From Metabacillus dongyingensis (GTDB lineage Bacteria > Bacillota > Bacilli > Bacillales > Bacillaceae), in assembly GCF_019933155.2 (NCBI RefSeq), contig NZ_CP082944.1, positions 2,234,001 to 2,298,000 of the forward strand: a stretch of 64,000 bases of DNA, given 5' to 3'. Position numbers and translations under genes: made by a program. Numbering within the stretch: the first letter of the stretch is position 1; each line of letters opens with the position of its first letter. Shown piece after piece: positions 29,614 through 38,184 of this stretch. The notes beneath the pieces are model-generated. The model was not told where the DNA came from, did not search any database, and was given only the letters and a program-made list of their open reading frames with translations.

Positions 29614-29871
29614 ATGAGGCTGAGCGAGCTTAGCGGGAAAGAAATTGTGGATGTGAAAAGAGCAGAGAGATTAGGAATTTTAGGACAGACGGACCTGGAA
29701 ATTAATGAGCAGACCGGACAAATAACTGCACTTGTCATTCCATCAGTAAAATGGTTCGGATTCAGAAAGCAGGGAAATGAAATCAGAGTACCCTGGCTTC
29801 ACATAAAAAAGATCGGCACCGATATGATTATTCTAGACATAGAAGATGATCAAATAAAACTTTTAGAGTAA
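29614..29871 (+). CDS. ymxH: PRC-barrel protein YmxH (YlmC/YmxH family)
   Basis: An 85-residue PRC-barrel domain protein of the sporulation-associated YlmC/YmxH family. It begins MRLSELSGKEIVDVKRAERL and includes GILGQTDLEINEQTGQI and SVKWFGFRKQGNEIRVPW. The function is not established. I choose ATG 29614 over in-frame 29581, because the family starts MRLSELSGKE and GGTGAT lies just upstream. It stands alone between two strong terminators. Confidence 0.9.
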   Translation: MRLSELSGKEIVDVKRAERLGILGQTDLEINEQTGQITALVIPSVKWFGFRKQGNEIRVPWLHIKKIGTDMIILDIEDDQIKLLE

Positions 29872-29899
29872 AAGCGATTGGACGCCAATCGCTTTTTTT
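29871..29899 (+). terminator. ymxH terminator
   Basis: AAAGCGATTGG (29871-29881) and CCAATCGCTTT (29885-29895) form an 11-bp stem with a 3-base loop, followed by U. The stem begins at the last base of the stop codon. Confidence 0.92.
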
Positions 29900-30017
29900 G
29901 ATGGGATCAGCTTCAAAGTGCCTGCCTGAAAAATGATTTATTTTTCCTGGGCTTAAGTTATTCGCCGCTGATTTCAATTCAATTTCAGGTCTCACAATAA
30001 TATGCGTTAAAGTCTAT

Positions 30018-30045
30018 CACCCCGCTTGCTGATTTTACATAAGAT
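30018..30045 (+). promoter_or_regulatory. Possible sigma-K promoter for dpaAB
   Basis: CACC (30018-30021), a 16-bp spacer and CATAAGAT (30038-30045) resemble the sigma-K pattern (an AC-containing -35 and CATAnnnT). spoVFA/B is expressed in the mother cell under sigma-K in B. subtilis, so the site is in the expected place, about 70 bases before the start. Confidence 0.5.
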
Positions 30046-30117
30046 GTTTAAGTAAGTTCACTCAGGATTCAATAAATATGAATATATACATCGCGAAAAA
30101 GTAGGTGAAAGGGTCGT

Positions 30118-31020
30118 ATGTTAACAGGGCTTAATATAGCAGTCATTGGAGGAGATGCTCGGCAGCTGGAGGTCATCCGGAAATTGACGGAACTAGATGC
30201 AAAGCTTTTTTTAGTAGGCTTTGACCAGCTTGATCATGGATTTACCGGAGCCGCGAAATTGAAGCTTGCTGAAGTGCATTTTGAAGAAATAGATGTCATT
30301 ATTTTGCCTGTTCCCGGAACGAATTTAGAGGGGCACGTCGATACAATTTTCTCCAATGAAGAAGTAGTGTTAACGGAGGAAATCATCAAAAGAACACCTC
30401 CTCATTGCATCATTTATTCTGGAATCAGCAATTCATACTTAGACGGAATAATTGATGGATCGAACCGGGAACTTGTTCAGCTTTTTGAAAGAGATGATGT
30501 AGCGATCTACAATTCCATTCCGACCGTAGAAGGAACAATTATGATGGCTATTCAGCACACTGATTTTACGATTCACGGTTCTAGAATTGCTGTACTTGGA
30601 CTTGGACGTGTAGGAATGAGCGTAGCCCGTACATTCTCGGCACTTGGAGCAAAAGTGAAGGTTGGAGCAAGAAAGTCTTCGCATATTGCAAGAATTATTG
30701 AAATGGGGCTTGAGTCCTTTCAGCTTGAGGATCTTGAAAATGAAGTTTCTCAAATAGATATCTGCATTAATACGATTCCTTATCACATCGTGACGGCAAA
30801 AGTGATTTCTAAAATGCCTGCCCACACACTGATTATTGACCTTGCATCAAAGCCGGGAGGAACGGATTTTAAATATGCTGAAAAAAGGGGCATAAAAGCA
30901 TTGCTCGCACCGGGTCTTCCGGGAATAGTTGCCCCGAAAACGGCCGGTCAGATTGTGGCGAATGTATTGGCTGCGCTGCTTACAGAGGAATTCTCCAAAA
31001 GGAAGGGGTCATCATCATGA
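30118..31020 (+). CDS. dpaA: Dipicolinate synthase subunit A (SpoVFA)
   Basis: A 300-residue dehydrogenase-like subunit that, with DpaB, converts the lysine-pathway intermediate dihydroxy/tetrahydro-dipicolinate to dipicolinic acid for the spore core. It has an N-terminal domain (NIAVIGGDARQLEVIRKL) and a second Rossmann segment (IAVLGLGRVGMSVARTFSALGAKVKVGARK, in parts). It is transcribed in the mother cell in B. subtilis. dpaB overlaps its last 4 bases (ATGA). It sits directly before asd-dapG-dapA, which supply its substrate. Confidence 0.96.
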   Translation: MLTGLNIAVIGGDARQLEVIRKLTELDAKLFLVGFDQLDHGFTGAAKLKLAEVHFEEIDVIILPVPGTNLEGHVDTIFSNEEVVLTEEIIKRTPPHCIIYSGISNSYLDGIIDGSNRELVQLFERDDVAIYNSIPTVEGTIMMAIQHTDFTIHGSRIAVLGLGRVGMSVARTFSALGAKVKVGARKSSHIARIIEMGLESFQLEDLENEVSQIDICINTIPYHIVTAKVISKMPAHTLIIDLASKPGGTDFKYAEKRGIKALLAPGLPGIVAPKTAGQIVANVLAALLTEEFSKRKGSSS

Positions 31021-31616
31021 AGGTTAATGGCAAAAGAATCGGATTTGGATTGACAGGGTCTCACTGCACATATGATGCAGTTTATCCGCAGATTAAACGA
31101 TTGATTGACGAAGGAGCAGATGTGATGCCTGTCGTCACAAATACGGTAAAAGTTACAAACACAAGATTTGGCGAAGGGGAAGAGTGGATAAAAAAGATTG
31201 AAGAGCTGACAGGTCATAAAGTCATTGATTCAATTGTAGGAGCCGAACCGCTTGGACCGAAAATTCCGCTTGACTGCATGGTTGTTGCTCCGATGACAGG
31301 AAATTCAATGAGCAAACTTGCAAATGCTATGACAGAATCACCGGTGCTGATGGCTGCGAAGGCTACTTTAAGAAACCATAAGCCGGTTGTACTTGGCATT
31401 TCTACGAATGACGGGCTTGGTTTAAATGGTGCGAATCTAATGAAGCTGATGGCTGCAAAAAATATATATTTTATTCCATTTGGCCAGGATGCTCCATTTA
31501 AAAAGCCAAATTCTTTAGTTGCTAAAATGGACTTATTATTGGAAACAGTGGAAGCAGCATTAGAGCATTCGCAGTTTCAGCCGGTAATCATTGAAAAATT
31601 TCGTGATGACGAATAG
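31017..31616 (+). CDS. dpaB: Dipicolinate synthase subunit B (SpoVFB)
   Basis: A 199-residue flavoprotein-like subunit of dipicolinate synthase. It has the flavin-binding style N terminus RIGFGLTGSHCTYDAVYPQI and DCMVVAPMTGNSMSKLANAMTESPVLMAAKA (in parts), similar to HFCD flavoproteins. The start overlaps dpaA in ATGA and has AAGGGG upstream, so the two subunits are coupled. It is needed for DPA production and therefore spore heat resistance. Confidence 0.96.
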   Translation: MKVNGKRIGFGLTGSHCTYDAVYPQIKRLIDEGADVMPVVTNTVKVTNTRFGEGEEWIKKIEELTGHKVIDSIVGAEPLGPKIPLDCMVVAPMTGNSMSKLANAMTESPVLMAAKATLRNHKPVVLGISTNDGLGLNGANLMKLMAAKNIYFIPFGQDAPFKKPNSLVAKMDLLLETVEAALEHSQFQPVIIEKFRDDE

Positions 31617-31655
31617 CCTGCTAATTGGTAGAATAGAAGGCAAGAAAAATCATGG

Positions 31656-31684
31656 TTGAATAATGAATACACCTAGTCTATGAT
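31656..31684 (+). promoter_or_regulatory. Predicted sigma-A promoter for asd-dapG-dapA
   Basis: TTGAAT (31656-31661), 17-bp spacer, TATGAT (31679-31684). It makes the lysine genes transcribable during growth independently of dpaAB. The leader of about 65 nt is too short for a lysine riboswitch. Confidence 0.7.
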
Positions 31685-31754
31685 AAACTAATACGCAATA
31701 TGATATGAAGTTAATCCGATAGTATACGGATAATCGCGGAAGGAGTTTTGATGT

Positions 31755-32798
31755 ATGAATACAAATGGTTATCATGTTGCTGTTCTTGGCGCAACAGGCG
31801 CGGTCGGACAGCAAATGCTGCAGACGTTGGAAGAGCGTGACTTTCCTATTTCTAAATTGACTTTATTGTCTTCTGCAAGATCAGCCGGCAAAAAAGTGAT
31901 GTTTAAAGGAGAGGAATATGAAGTTCAGGCTGCAAGCCCTGACAGCTTTAAAGGCGTACAGATTGCACTTTTCAGCGCAGGCGGCAGTGTTTCTAAAGAA
32001 TTTGCTCCTGAAGCTGTCAAGCACGGGGCAATTGTTGTTGATAATACTAGTGCCTTCCGCATGGATGAGCATGTTCCGCTTGTTGTTCCGGAGGTAAACG
32101 AGAAAGATTTAAACGAACATAACGGCATTATTGCCAATCCAAACTGCTCTACCATACAAATGGTTGTCGCCCTTGAACCTTTGCGTCAGGCTCATGGCTT
32201 AAACAAAGTAATCGTATCGACATACCAGGCTGTATCAGGTTCAGGCGCCGCTGCAATTGAAGAACTGAAAACTCAGTCGGAAGCAATCTTGAAAGGCGAA
32301 GAGTTTACTCCTGAAATTCTGCCTGTAAAAGGGGACAAAAAGCATTTTCAGATCGCTTTTAATGCGATTCCTCAAATTGACAAGTTTGAAGAAAATGGTT
32401 TTACTTTCGAAGAAATGAAAATGATGAATGAAACGAAAAAAATCATGCACATGTCAAATCTTGAAATAGCAGCTACGTGCGTGCGAATCCCGGTAGAGAC
32501 TGGTCATTCTGAATCTGTTTACATTGAACTTGATTCAGATTCTGTCAGCGTGAAAGATATTCATGAATTATTAAAAGATGCACCAGGAGTTACTCTTCAG
32601 GATGATCCGCATACACAAACATATCCAATGCCTGCCGACTGTGTAGGAAAAAATGATGTGTTTGTAGGACGTATCCGCAAAGATCCTGATCGTGCAAACG
32701 GCTTCCATTTATGGATCGTGTCTGATAATCTTTTAAAAGGCGCTGCATGGAATTCCGTTCAAATTGCAGAAAGCCTAGTAAAATTGAAATTAGTATAA
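31755..32798 (+). CDS. asd: Aspartate-semialdehyde dehydrogenase
   Basis: A 347-residue NADPH enzyme that reduces aspartyl phosphate to aspartate semialdehyde, the common precursor of lysine, DAP, threonine and methionine. It begins with the nucleotide-binding VAVLGATGAVGQQML and has the catalytic cysteine in ANPNCSTIQMV and the substrate-binding RIPVETGHSESV. ATG 31755 is 10 bases after GGAAGGAG; the ATG at 31751 is out of frame. Confidence 0.97.
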   Translation: MNTNGYHVAVLGATGAVGQQMLQTLEERDFPISKLTLLSSARSAGKKVMFKGEEYEVQAASPDSFKGVQIALFSAGGSVSKEFAPEAVKHGAIVVDNTSAFRMDEHVPLVVPEVNEKDLNEHNGIIANPNCSTIQMVVALEPLRQAHGLNKVIVSTYQAVSGSGAAAIEELKTQSEAILKGEEFTPEILPVKGDKKHFQIAFNAIPQIDKFEENGFTFEEMKMMNETKKIMHMSNLEIAATCVRIPVETGHSESVYIELDSDSVSVKDIHELLKDAPGVTLQDDPHTQTYPMPADCVGKNDVFVGRIRKDPDRANGFHLWIVSDNLLKGAAWNSVQIAESLVKLKLV

Positions 32799-32808
32799 GC
32801 AGGATCGA

Positions 32809-32846
32809 AGAGAGCGAGGGTACATATTACCTGCTCTCTTCTCTTA
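32809..32846 (+). terminator. Hairpin between asd and dapG
   Basis: AGAGAGC (32809-32815) pairs with GCTCTCT (32833-32839), and an inner AGGGTA/TACCT extends it. The tail is CTCTT instead of a pure U run, so it is a weak terminator or an mRNA processing stem. Confidence 0.55.
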
Positions 32847-32868
32847 CGTATAGAGTCGGGGTGTAAGG

Positions 32869-34083
32869 ATGAAAATAATCGTTCAAAAGTTCGGCGGAAC
32901 ATCTGTTAAAGATGATCACGGCCGGAAAATGGCTTTAAAACATATAAGAGATGCATTAAAAGAGCAGTATAAAGTGGTAGTAGTCGTCTCAGCAATGGGC
33001 AGAAACGGAGACCCGTACGCGACAGATTCCTTTTTAAATCTTCTATACGGCGGAACAGCTTCGATTTCAAAGCGGGAACAGGATATGCTGTTATCCTGCG
33101 GAGAAACCATCTCTTCCGTAGTTTTCACAAGCATGCTGAAGTCAGAAGGAATTTCAGCATCTTCACTGAGCGGAGCGCAGGCAGGATTTTTAACAAATGA
33201 AGATTATACAAATGCAAAAATCCTTGATATGAGGTGCGAACGTCTTAGAAGGGAACTTGATCACAATGACGTGGTTGTAGTAGCAGGCTTCCAGGGAGCT
33301 ACAAAGAGCGGAGATATAACAACCATCGGCAGGGGCGGAAGCGATACCTCCGCAGCAGCGCTGGGAGCGGCACTTGAAGCAGAATTTATTGATATTTTCA
33401 CAGATGTAGAAGGTGTCATGACCGCAGATCCAAGAATTGTTGAAAATGCAAAGCCTCTTACAACAGTAACGTATACTGAGATTTGCAACTTGGCTTATCA
33501 GGGTGCAAAAGTTATTCACCCCAGAGCTGTTGAAATTGCGATGCAGGCAAAAGTTCCAATCAGAATCCGCTCCACCTATTCCGAAGGCCTTGGTACACTT
33601 GTTACATCCCATCATTCGGAAAATTTGGGCAGTGATATTAATGACAGACTGATCACCGGAATCGCCAATGTGTCGAATGTCACACAGATCCATGTATCTG
33701 CCAAAGAAGGTCAATACGAGGTGCAGACTGAGGTATTTAAATCAATGGCGCGTGCAGGAATCAGCGTGGATTTCTTCAATATTACGCCAAGATCTGTCAT
33801 TTATACAGTTGCTGAAGAAGTAACGGACGATGCCATAAAAATATTAAGAGGCATGGATTATGAACCATCCGTCAAAAGACATTGTGCAAAAGTTTCTACA
33901 GTTGGAGCGGGAATAGCAGGAGTGCCCGGTGTAACTGCAAAAATTGTAACGGCATTGTCTGAACAGGGAATACAAATTCTTCAATCCGCAGATAGTCATA
34001 CGACAATTTGGGTATTGGTAAAAGAAGAGGATATGATCAATGCAGTAAACGCTCTTCATGATGCGTTCGATCTCTCGAACTAG
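32869..34083 (+). CDS. dapG: Aspartate kinase I (DapG, DAP-sensitive type)
   Basis: A 404-residue aspartokinase with the kinase domain (VQKFGGTSV, GRGGSDTSAAAL, DIFTDVEGVMTADPR) and two C-terminal ACT domains. B. subtilis DapG is the isozyme inhibited by meso-diaminopimelate, encoded with asd and dapA; the identical context is why I choose DapG over LysC. It feeds DAP to the cell wall and, during sporulation, to DPA. Confidence 0.95.
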   Translation: MKIIVQKFGGTSVKDDHGRKMALKHIRDALKEQYKVVVVVSAMGRNGDPYATDSFLNLLYGGTASISKREQDMLLSCGETISSVVFTSMLKSEGISASSLSGAQAGFLTNEDYTNAKILDMRCERLRRELDHNDVVVVAGFQGATKSGDITTIGRGGSDTSAAALGAALEAEFIDIFTDVEGVMTADPRIVENAKPLTTVTYTEICNLAYQGAKVIHPRAVEIAMQAKVPIRIRSTYSEGLGTLVTSHHSENLGSDINDRLITGIANVSNVTQIHVSAKEGQYEVQTEVFKSMARAGISVDFFNITPRSVIYTVAEEVTDDAIKILRGMDYEPSVKRHCAKVSTVGAGIAGVPGVTAKIVTALSEQGIQILQSADSHTTIWVLVKEEDMINAVNALHDAFDLSN

Positions 34084-34120
34084 CTGAAAGACTTGAAGAG
34101 GATAAAAAAGGAGTGTCACA

Positions 34121-34993
34121 ATGATTGACTTTGGTAAGATATCTACAGCTATGGTAACCCCATTTGATAAAAATGGAAACATTGATTTTGCTAAAACTTC
34201 ACAGCTTGTAAATTTTTTAATTAAGAATGGGTCTGACTCATTAGTTGTGGCAGGAACAACTGGGGAATCTCCTACACTCACATCAGAAGAAAAGATTGCA
34301 TTATTCAAGCATGTTGTCTCTGAAGTGAACGGCAGAGTGCCTGTTATTGCCGGTACGGGAAGCAACAATACAAAAGCATCAATCAACCTTACAAAAAAGG
34401 CAGAAGCTGCAGGAGTTGACGCAGTTATGCTTGTAGCACCTTACTACAATAAGCCGAATCAAGAAGGGCTATACCTGCATTTTAAAACCATTGCAGAGGC
34501 AACTGAGCTTCCTGTAATGATTTACAATGTCCCGGGACGCACAGCAGTAAGTATTTCTCCTGATACCATTGTCCGCCTTGCAGAGCTTCCAAATGTGGTC
34601 GCTGTGAAAGAAGCGAGCGGTGATTTGGATGCAATGTCTGAAATTATCTCAAAAACTCCAGAGGACTTTGCATTATATTCTGGAGATGACGGCTTAACAC
34701 TTCCTGTTCTTTCAATCGGGGGTGCGGGGATTGTTTCTGTAGCATCACATGTAATCGGCAATGAAATGCAGGAAATGATCACAGCTTTTAACGCGGGTGA
34801 AAATGTAAGAGCAGGCGCCATTCATCGTCAGCTGCTCCCCATTATGAAGCAGCTATTTAAAGCCCCTAATCCGGTACCGGTTAAAACTGCTCTTCAGCTT
34901 AAAGGCCTGGACGTCGGACCTGTAAGATTGCCGCTCATCTCATTAACTGAAACGGAAAGAAATGAACTGACGAATGTTATCACTTCCATCTAA
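34121..34993 (+). CDS. dapA: 4-hydroxy-tetrahydrodipicolinate synthase
   Basis: A 290-residue class I aldolase-fold enzyme condensing pyruvate and aspartate semialdehyde. It shows VAGTTGESPTLT, the tyrosine in MIYNVPGRTAV and the Schiff-base lysine in VVAVKEASGD. Its product is the direct precursor for DapB and, through DpaAB, of dipicolinate. It follows dapG after 37 bases with AAAGGAGTG as ribosome binding site, and a terminator ends the unit. Confidence 0.97.
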   Translation: MIDFGKISTAMVTPFDKNGNIDFAKTSQLVNFLIKNGSDSLVVAGTTGESPTLTSEEKIALFKHVVSEVNGRVPVIAGTGSNNTKASINLTKKAEAAGVDAVMLVAPYYNKPNQEGLYLHFKTIAEATELPVMIYNVPGRTAVSISPDTIVRLAELPNVVAVKEASGDLDAMSEIISKTPEDFALYSGDDGLTLPVLSIGGAGIVSVASHVIGNEMQEMITAFNAGENVRAGAIHRQLLPIMKQLFKAPNPVPVKTALQLKGLDVGPVRLPLISLTETERNELTNVITSI

Positions 34994-35000
34994 AACCAGA

Positions 35001-35027
35001 GGACCAATCATGGATTGGTCCTTTTTT
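35001..35027 (+). terminator. dapA terminator
   Basis: GGACCAATC (35001-35009) and GATTGGTCC (35013-35021), 3-base loop, then TTTTTT. Confidence 0.92.
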
Positions 35028-35100
35028 ACATCAATATATGAATATTTCCTCATTTTCTTTTCATTTCCTGCTTAGATTTCAGCCGCAAGAGATTATTTCC

Positions 35101-35130
35101 TTGTATTCCATTTCTTTCATCAGTTATAAT
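35101..35130 (+). promoter_or_regulatory. Predicted sigma-A promoter for rnjB
   Basis: TTGTAT (35101-35106), 18-bp spacer, consensus TATAAT (35125-35130), about 40 bases before the rnjB start. Confidence 0.7.
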
Positions 35131-35171
35131 AAGCATTAGTTGTATTGGACGGGTTCAGGGAGGATTACTAA

Positions 35172-36836
35172 TTGAATAAACAGACAGAAAACATCAAGAT
35201 TATTGCCCTAGGCGGAGTTGGAGAAATTGGCAAGAATTTGTATGTCATTGAAATCGATCATAACATCTTTATCGTTGATGCTGGATTAATGTATCCAGAA
35301 GCCGGGATGTTAGGGATTGATATGGTCATTCCTGACATTACATACTTGCGGGAGAATGCAGATCGGGTGAAGGGCATCTTTTTAACACATGGTCACGACG
35401 AGAACATTGGCGGCGTTTTCTATGTGCTGAGACATCTGTCCATTCCGGTTTATGGAACAAAACTGACTCTTGCTTTAGTGTCCCAAAAAGTTAAAGAACT
35501 AAATCCGAAACAAAAAACAGATTATCAGGAAGTTGATTCCACCACTGTTTTAGATTTTGATGGCGTGAATGTATCTTTCTTCAGAACGATTCACAGCATC
35601 CCTGATTCAGTCGGAGTATGCTTCCATACATCACTGGGAGCGATTGTGCACACGGGAGATTTTAAATTTGATACAACTCCTGTGCTTAATACAAGCTCTG
35701 ATTTAGGCAAAATGGCCTTGATCGGAGAGCGAGGTGTCCTTTGCCTTCTGTCTGACAGTACAAATGCTGAACGGCCAGGCTTTACAGCTTCTGAAACCGT
35801 TGTGGGGCATGAGATAACAGATGCTATGTACAATGCAAATGGAAGAACGATTGTAGCGATTTACGCATCAAACATCAACCGCATCGTTCAGGTGATTGAA
35901 GCTGCATCTGATAATAAGAGAAAACTAGTCCTGCTTGGAAATTCAATAAAAAATGTTTATGAAATTGCAAAAAATTTAGGATACATCACTGAAAGTGAAA
36001 ATTTAATCATACCCGTCCAAGATATAGATAAATATCCTAAAAATGAAGTAGCGATTCTGACAACAGGTCATCAGGGAGAACCACTCACTGTATTAACCCG
36101 TATGGCAAAAGGCGCGCATAAACAAATCCGAATTGAAAAAGATGATACAGTTATTATCTCTGCGACACCTGTTCCAGGAAATGAGCTTCATTTTTCTAAG
36201 ACAGTCGATTTACTCTACCGCGCTGGTGCCAATGTCATTTTCGGACAAAAGCAAATCCATGTATCAGGACACGGCAGCCAGGAAGAATTAAAATTGATGC
36301 TGAATATGATGAAGCCAAAATACTTTATTCCGATTAACGGCGAGTACAAAATGCAAAAAGCACATGCTAAACTTGCTAAATCTGCCGGAATAGAAAATGA
36401 GAATATTTTCGTTGTTGAAAAAGGCGATGTGATTGAGTTCTCACAGCATAAAGTTAAATCTATATCTAAAGTGCCTTCAGGGAATGTTCTGATAGACGGA
36501 TTGGGCGTTGGCGATATTGGAAACATTGTGCTGAGAGACCGGAGACTTCTTTCTCAGGACGGCATTCTCATTGTTGTAGTTACACTCGATCGCTCTAAAA
36601 AAGTAATGATTTCCGGACCTGAGATTATTTCTAGAGGATTTGTCTATGTCAGGGAATCAGAAGAACTTATTTTAAAAGCTTCTGAAATGGTAACTGAAAT
36701 TGTTGAAAAAAGCATGCAGGGCCATGGAATTGAATGGTCTGCTTTAAAATTAAATATCCGCGAGGCGCTGAATCGTTTCTTATTTGAACAAACAAAGCGC
36801 AGACCGATGATTTTACCGATCATCATGGAAATCTAA
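35172..36836 (+). CDS. rnjB: Ribonuclease J2
   Basis: A 554-residue metallo-beta-lactamase/beta-CASP nuclease. In B. subtilis RNase J2 pairs with J1 in RNA decay and processing. The canonical HxHxDH zinc motif reads H73-G-H75-D-E77-N78: the Asp and last His are replaced by Glu and Asn. HTGDFKFD and SGHGSQEELKLM are kept. This fits the weak exonuclease activity reported for J2 proteins and separates it from J1. It starts with TTG 35172, 7 bases after GGGAGGA. Locus position equals ymfA/rnjB of B. subtilis. Confidence 0.94.
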   Translation: MNKQTENIKIIALGGVGEIGKNLYVIEIDHNIFIVDAGLMYPEAGMLGIDMVIPDITYLRENADRVKGIFLTHGHDENIGGVFYVLRHLSIPVYGTKLTLALVSQKVKELNPKQKTDYQEVDSTTVLDFDGVNVSFFRTIHSIPDSVGVCFHTSLGAIVHTGDFKFDTTPVLNTSSDLGKMALIGERGVLCLLSDSTNAERPGFTASETVVGHEITDAMYNANGRTIVAIYASNINRIVQVIEAASDNKRKLVLLGNSIKNVYEIAKNLGYITESENLIIPVQDIDKYPKNEVAILTTGHQGEPLTVLTRMAKGAHKQIRIEKDDTVIISATPVPGNELHFSKTVDLLYRAGANVIFGQKQIHVSGHGSQEELKLMLNMMKPKYFIPINGEYKMQKAHAKLAKSAGIENENIFVVEKGDVIEFSQHKVKSISKVPSGNVLIDGLGVGDIGNIVLRDRRLLSQDGILIVVVTLDRSKKVMISGPEIISRGFVYVRESEELILKASEMVTEIVEKSMQGHGIEWSALKLNIREALNRFLFEQTKRRPMILPIIMEI

Positions 36837-36838
36837 AC

Positions 36839-36867
36839 AAAAGGAGCCTTTTTAAAGGCTCCTTTTT
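36839..36867 (+). terminator. rnjB terminator
   Basis: AGGAGCCTTT and AAAGGCTCCT form a 10-bp stem with a tiny AT loop, flanked by A- and U-tracts; possibly bidirectional. Confidence 0.92.
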
Positions 36868-36955
36868 GTAAAGGACCTAATTTTTACCCCTTTCGAATGT
36901 TTTCAGGGACACCTGCGAATAATAAAAACATTGATGAAAGGAAGGGTGAAGCAAC

Positions 36956-37708
36956 ATGAGCAAAGATTCCCGCTACATACAGGAAAATTCAGAACAGAAT
37001 GGGGATAAACAAGAGGGGAAGGAACCTTCTCTAGTTGAAAAAATTCAGCAGCTTGGACAGACAAATGTCCCGCAATTATCCCAGGATGCAAGAATTCATT
37101 GCCTGACGATCATCGGGCAGATAGAAGGACATATTCAGCTTCCTCCCCAAAATAAAACGACTAAATATGAGCATGTCATCCCGCAAATCGTTGCCATTGA
37201 GCAAAATCCAAAAATAGAAGGCCTCCTTATTGTCCTTAATACTGTTGGCGGAGACGTTGAAGCAGGTCTTGCAATAGCTGAAATGCTTGCATCTTTATCA
37301 AAGCCTACTGTTTCAATTGTTTTAGGCGGGGGCCATTCAATTGGCGTGCCAATTGCGGTTTCTTGCGACTATTCTTTTATAGCAGAAACAGCAACTATGA
37401 CGATACATCCAGTCAGATTAACTGGTTTAGTCATCGGAGTGCCGCAGACGTTTGAGTATTTGGACAAAATGCAGGATCGGGTTGTTAATTTTGTAACAAA
37501 ACACTCAAATATTACTGAAGAAAAGTTTAAAGAACTCATGTTTTCAAAAGGAAATTTAACTCGGGATATCGGGACAAATGTTGTCGGCAATGACGCAGTA
37601 GATTACGGGCTTATAGACGGAGTCGGCGGTGTTGGCCAGGCGATCATGAAGTTAAATGAAATGATTGGAAAGAAAGACGAATCCGGCGAGGAGCAAATGC
37701 TGCAATGA
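36956..37708 (+). CDS. tepA: ClpP-like serine protease TepA
   Basis: A 250-residue protein of the ClpP/crotonase fold. The nucleophile elbow is GGGHSIGVP with Ser128, and [17 protein letters not shown] and the following IHPVRLTGL match the family. TepA was first linked to protein translocation, and later to degradation of small acid-soluble spore proteins in germinating spores. It lacks a signal peptide. The ATG follows GAAGGGTGA. ylzJ overlaps its last 4 bases. Confidence 0.9.
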   Translation: MSKDSRYIQENSEQNGDKQEGKEPSLVEKIQQLGQTNVPQLSQDARIHCLTIIGQIEGHIQLPPQNKTTKYEHVIPQIVAIEQNPKIEGLLIVLNTVGGDVEAGLAIAEMLASLSKPTVSIVLGGGHSIGVPIAVSCDYSFIAETATMTIHPVRLTGLVIGVPQTFEYLDKMQDRVVNFVTKHSNITEEKFKELMFSKGNLTRDIGTNVVGNDAVDYGLIDGVGGVGQAIMKLNEMIGKKDESGEEQMLQ

Positions 37709-37932
37709 TCTTATACACATCCATGCCTGAAGAGCTCATATTCCCTGTACAAACTGCTGATTTTGAGAGTGTTTCAACCATCGAAATGAATGGACTGCAA
37801 ATGGTTGTCAGACAGACCGAACAGAATCAATATGAAATTGTCCGGCTTTTAAGTACGGATCCGCAGGATTTTCTAAACGTGCAGTACTCTCCGGGACAAA
37901 AAATTTCTATGACATTCTCGTTTTCCTCATAA
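37705..37932 (+). CDS. ylzJ: YlzJ-like protein
   Basis: A 75-residue protein beginning [14 protein letters not shown], the hallmark of the small YlzJ family found behind tepA in Bacillus. It has no membrane helix and no known function. The ATGA overlap with tepA indicates coupled translation and perhaps a joint role, which is inference. Confidence 0.85.
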   Translation: MILYTSMPEELIFPVQTADFESVSTIEMNGLQMVVRQTEQNQYEIVRLLSTDPQDFLNVQYSPGQKISMTFSFSS

Positions 37933-37963
37933 TATGCTATACTAATTTTACACAAACATGTCC

Positions 37964-37993
37964 GCAGCCTGCATTTGGCTGCTTTCTTTGTTT
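37964..37993 (+). terminator. Terminator after ylzJ
   Basis: GCAGCC (37964-37969) and GGCTGC (37977-37982), 7-base loop, then TTTCTTTGTTT. Confidence 0.65.
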
Positions 37994-38034
37994 ATAAAGG
38001 CTTTTTTCGTAAAATTTTACTGTTTCAGTCTATG

Positions 38035-38064
38035 TTAAAAACCGGCTTCTGGATTTTTTATAAT
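38035..38064 (+). promoter_or_regulatory. Possible promoter for spoIIIE
   Basis: TATAAT (38059-38064) with a partial -35 TTAAAA (38035-38040) at 18-bp spacing, about 120 bases before spoIIIE. The rest of this 252-base gap shows nothing else clear. Confidence 0.45.
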
Positions 38065-38184
38065 CAATAATGATATCTGCTTTTTATATGCAAAAAGCTC
38101 AACATAAACGGAAATGCTGGGACTGATTCACAGCAATTTATGCGAAATCAGCCATTAGCAAATTTAATACATAGGTGATAACTA

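Noticed and set aside
31617..31754. Lysine riboswitch ahead of asd-dapG
   Set aside because: The gap is too short and lacks the conserved multi-helix core; DapG-type aspartokinases are not normally under this riboswitch.
33190..33714. 174-codon minus-strand open frame inside dapG
   Set aside because: It lies wholly within the aspartokinase gene, has no ribosome binding site of note and reads as a Cys/Ser/Asn-rich shadow. Other long reverse frames (33844-34386, 52008-52553, 56259-56705, 51165-51608) are rejected for the same reason.
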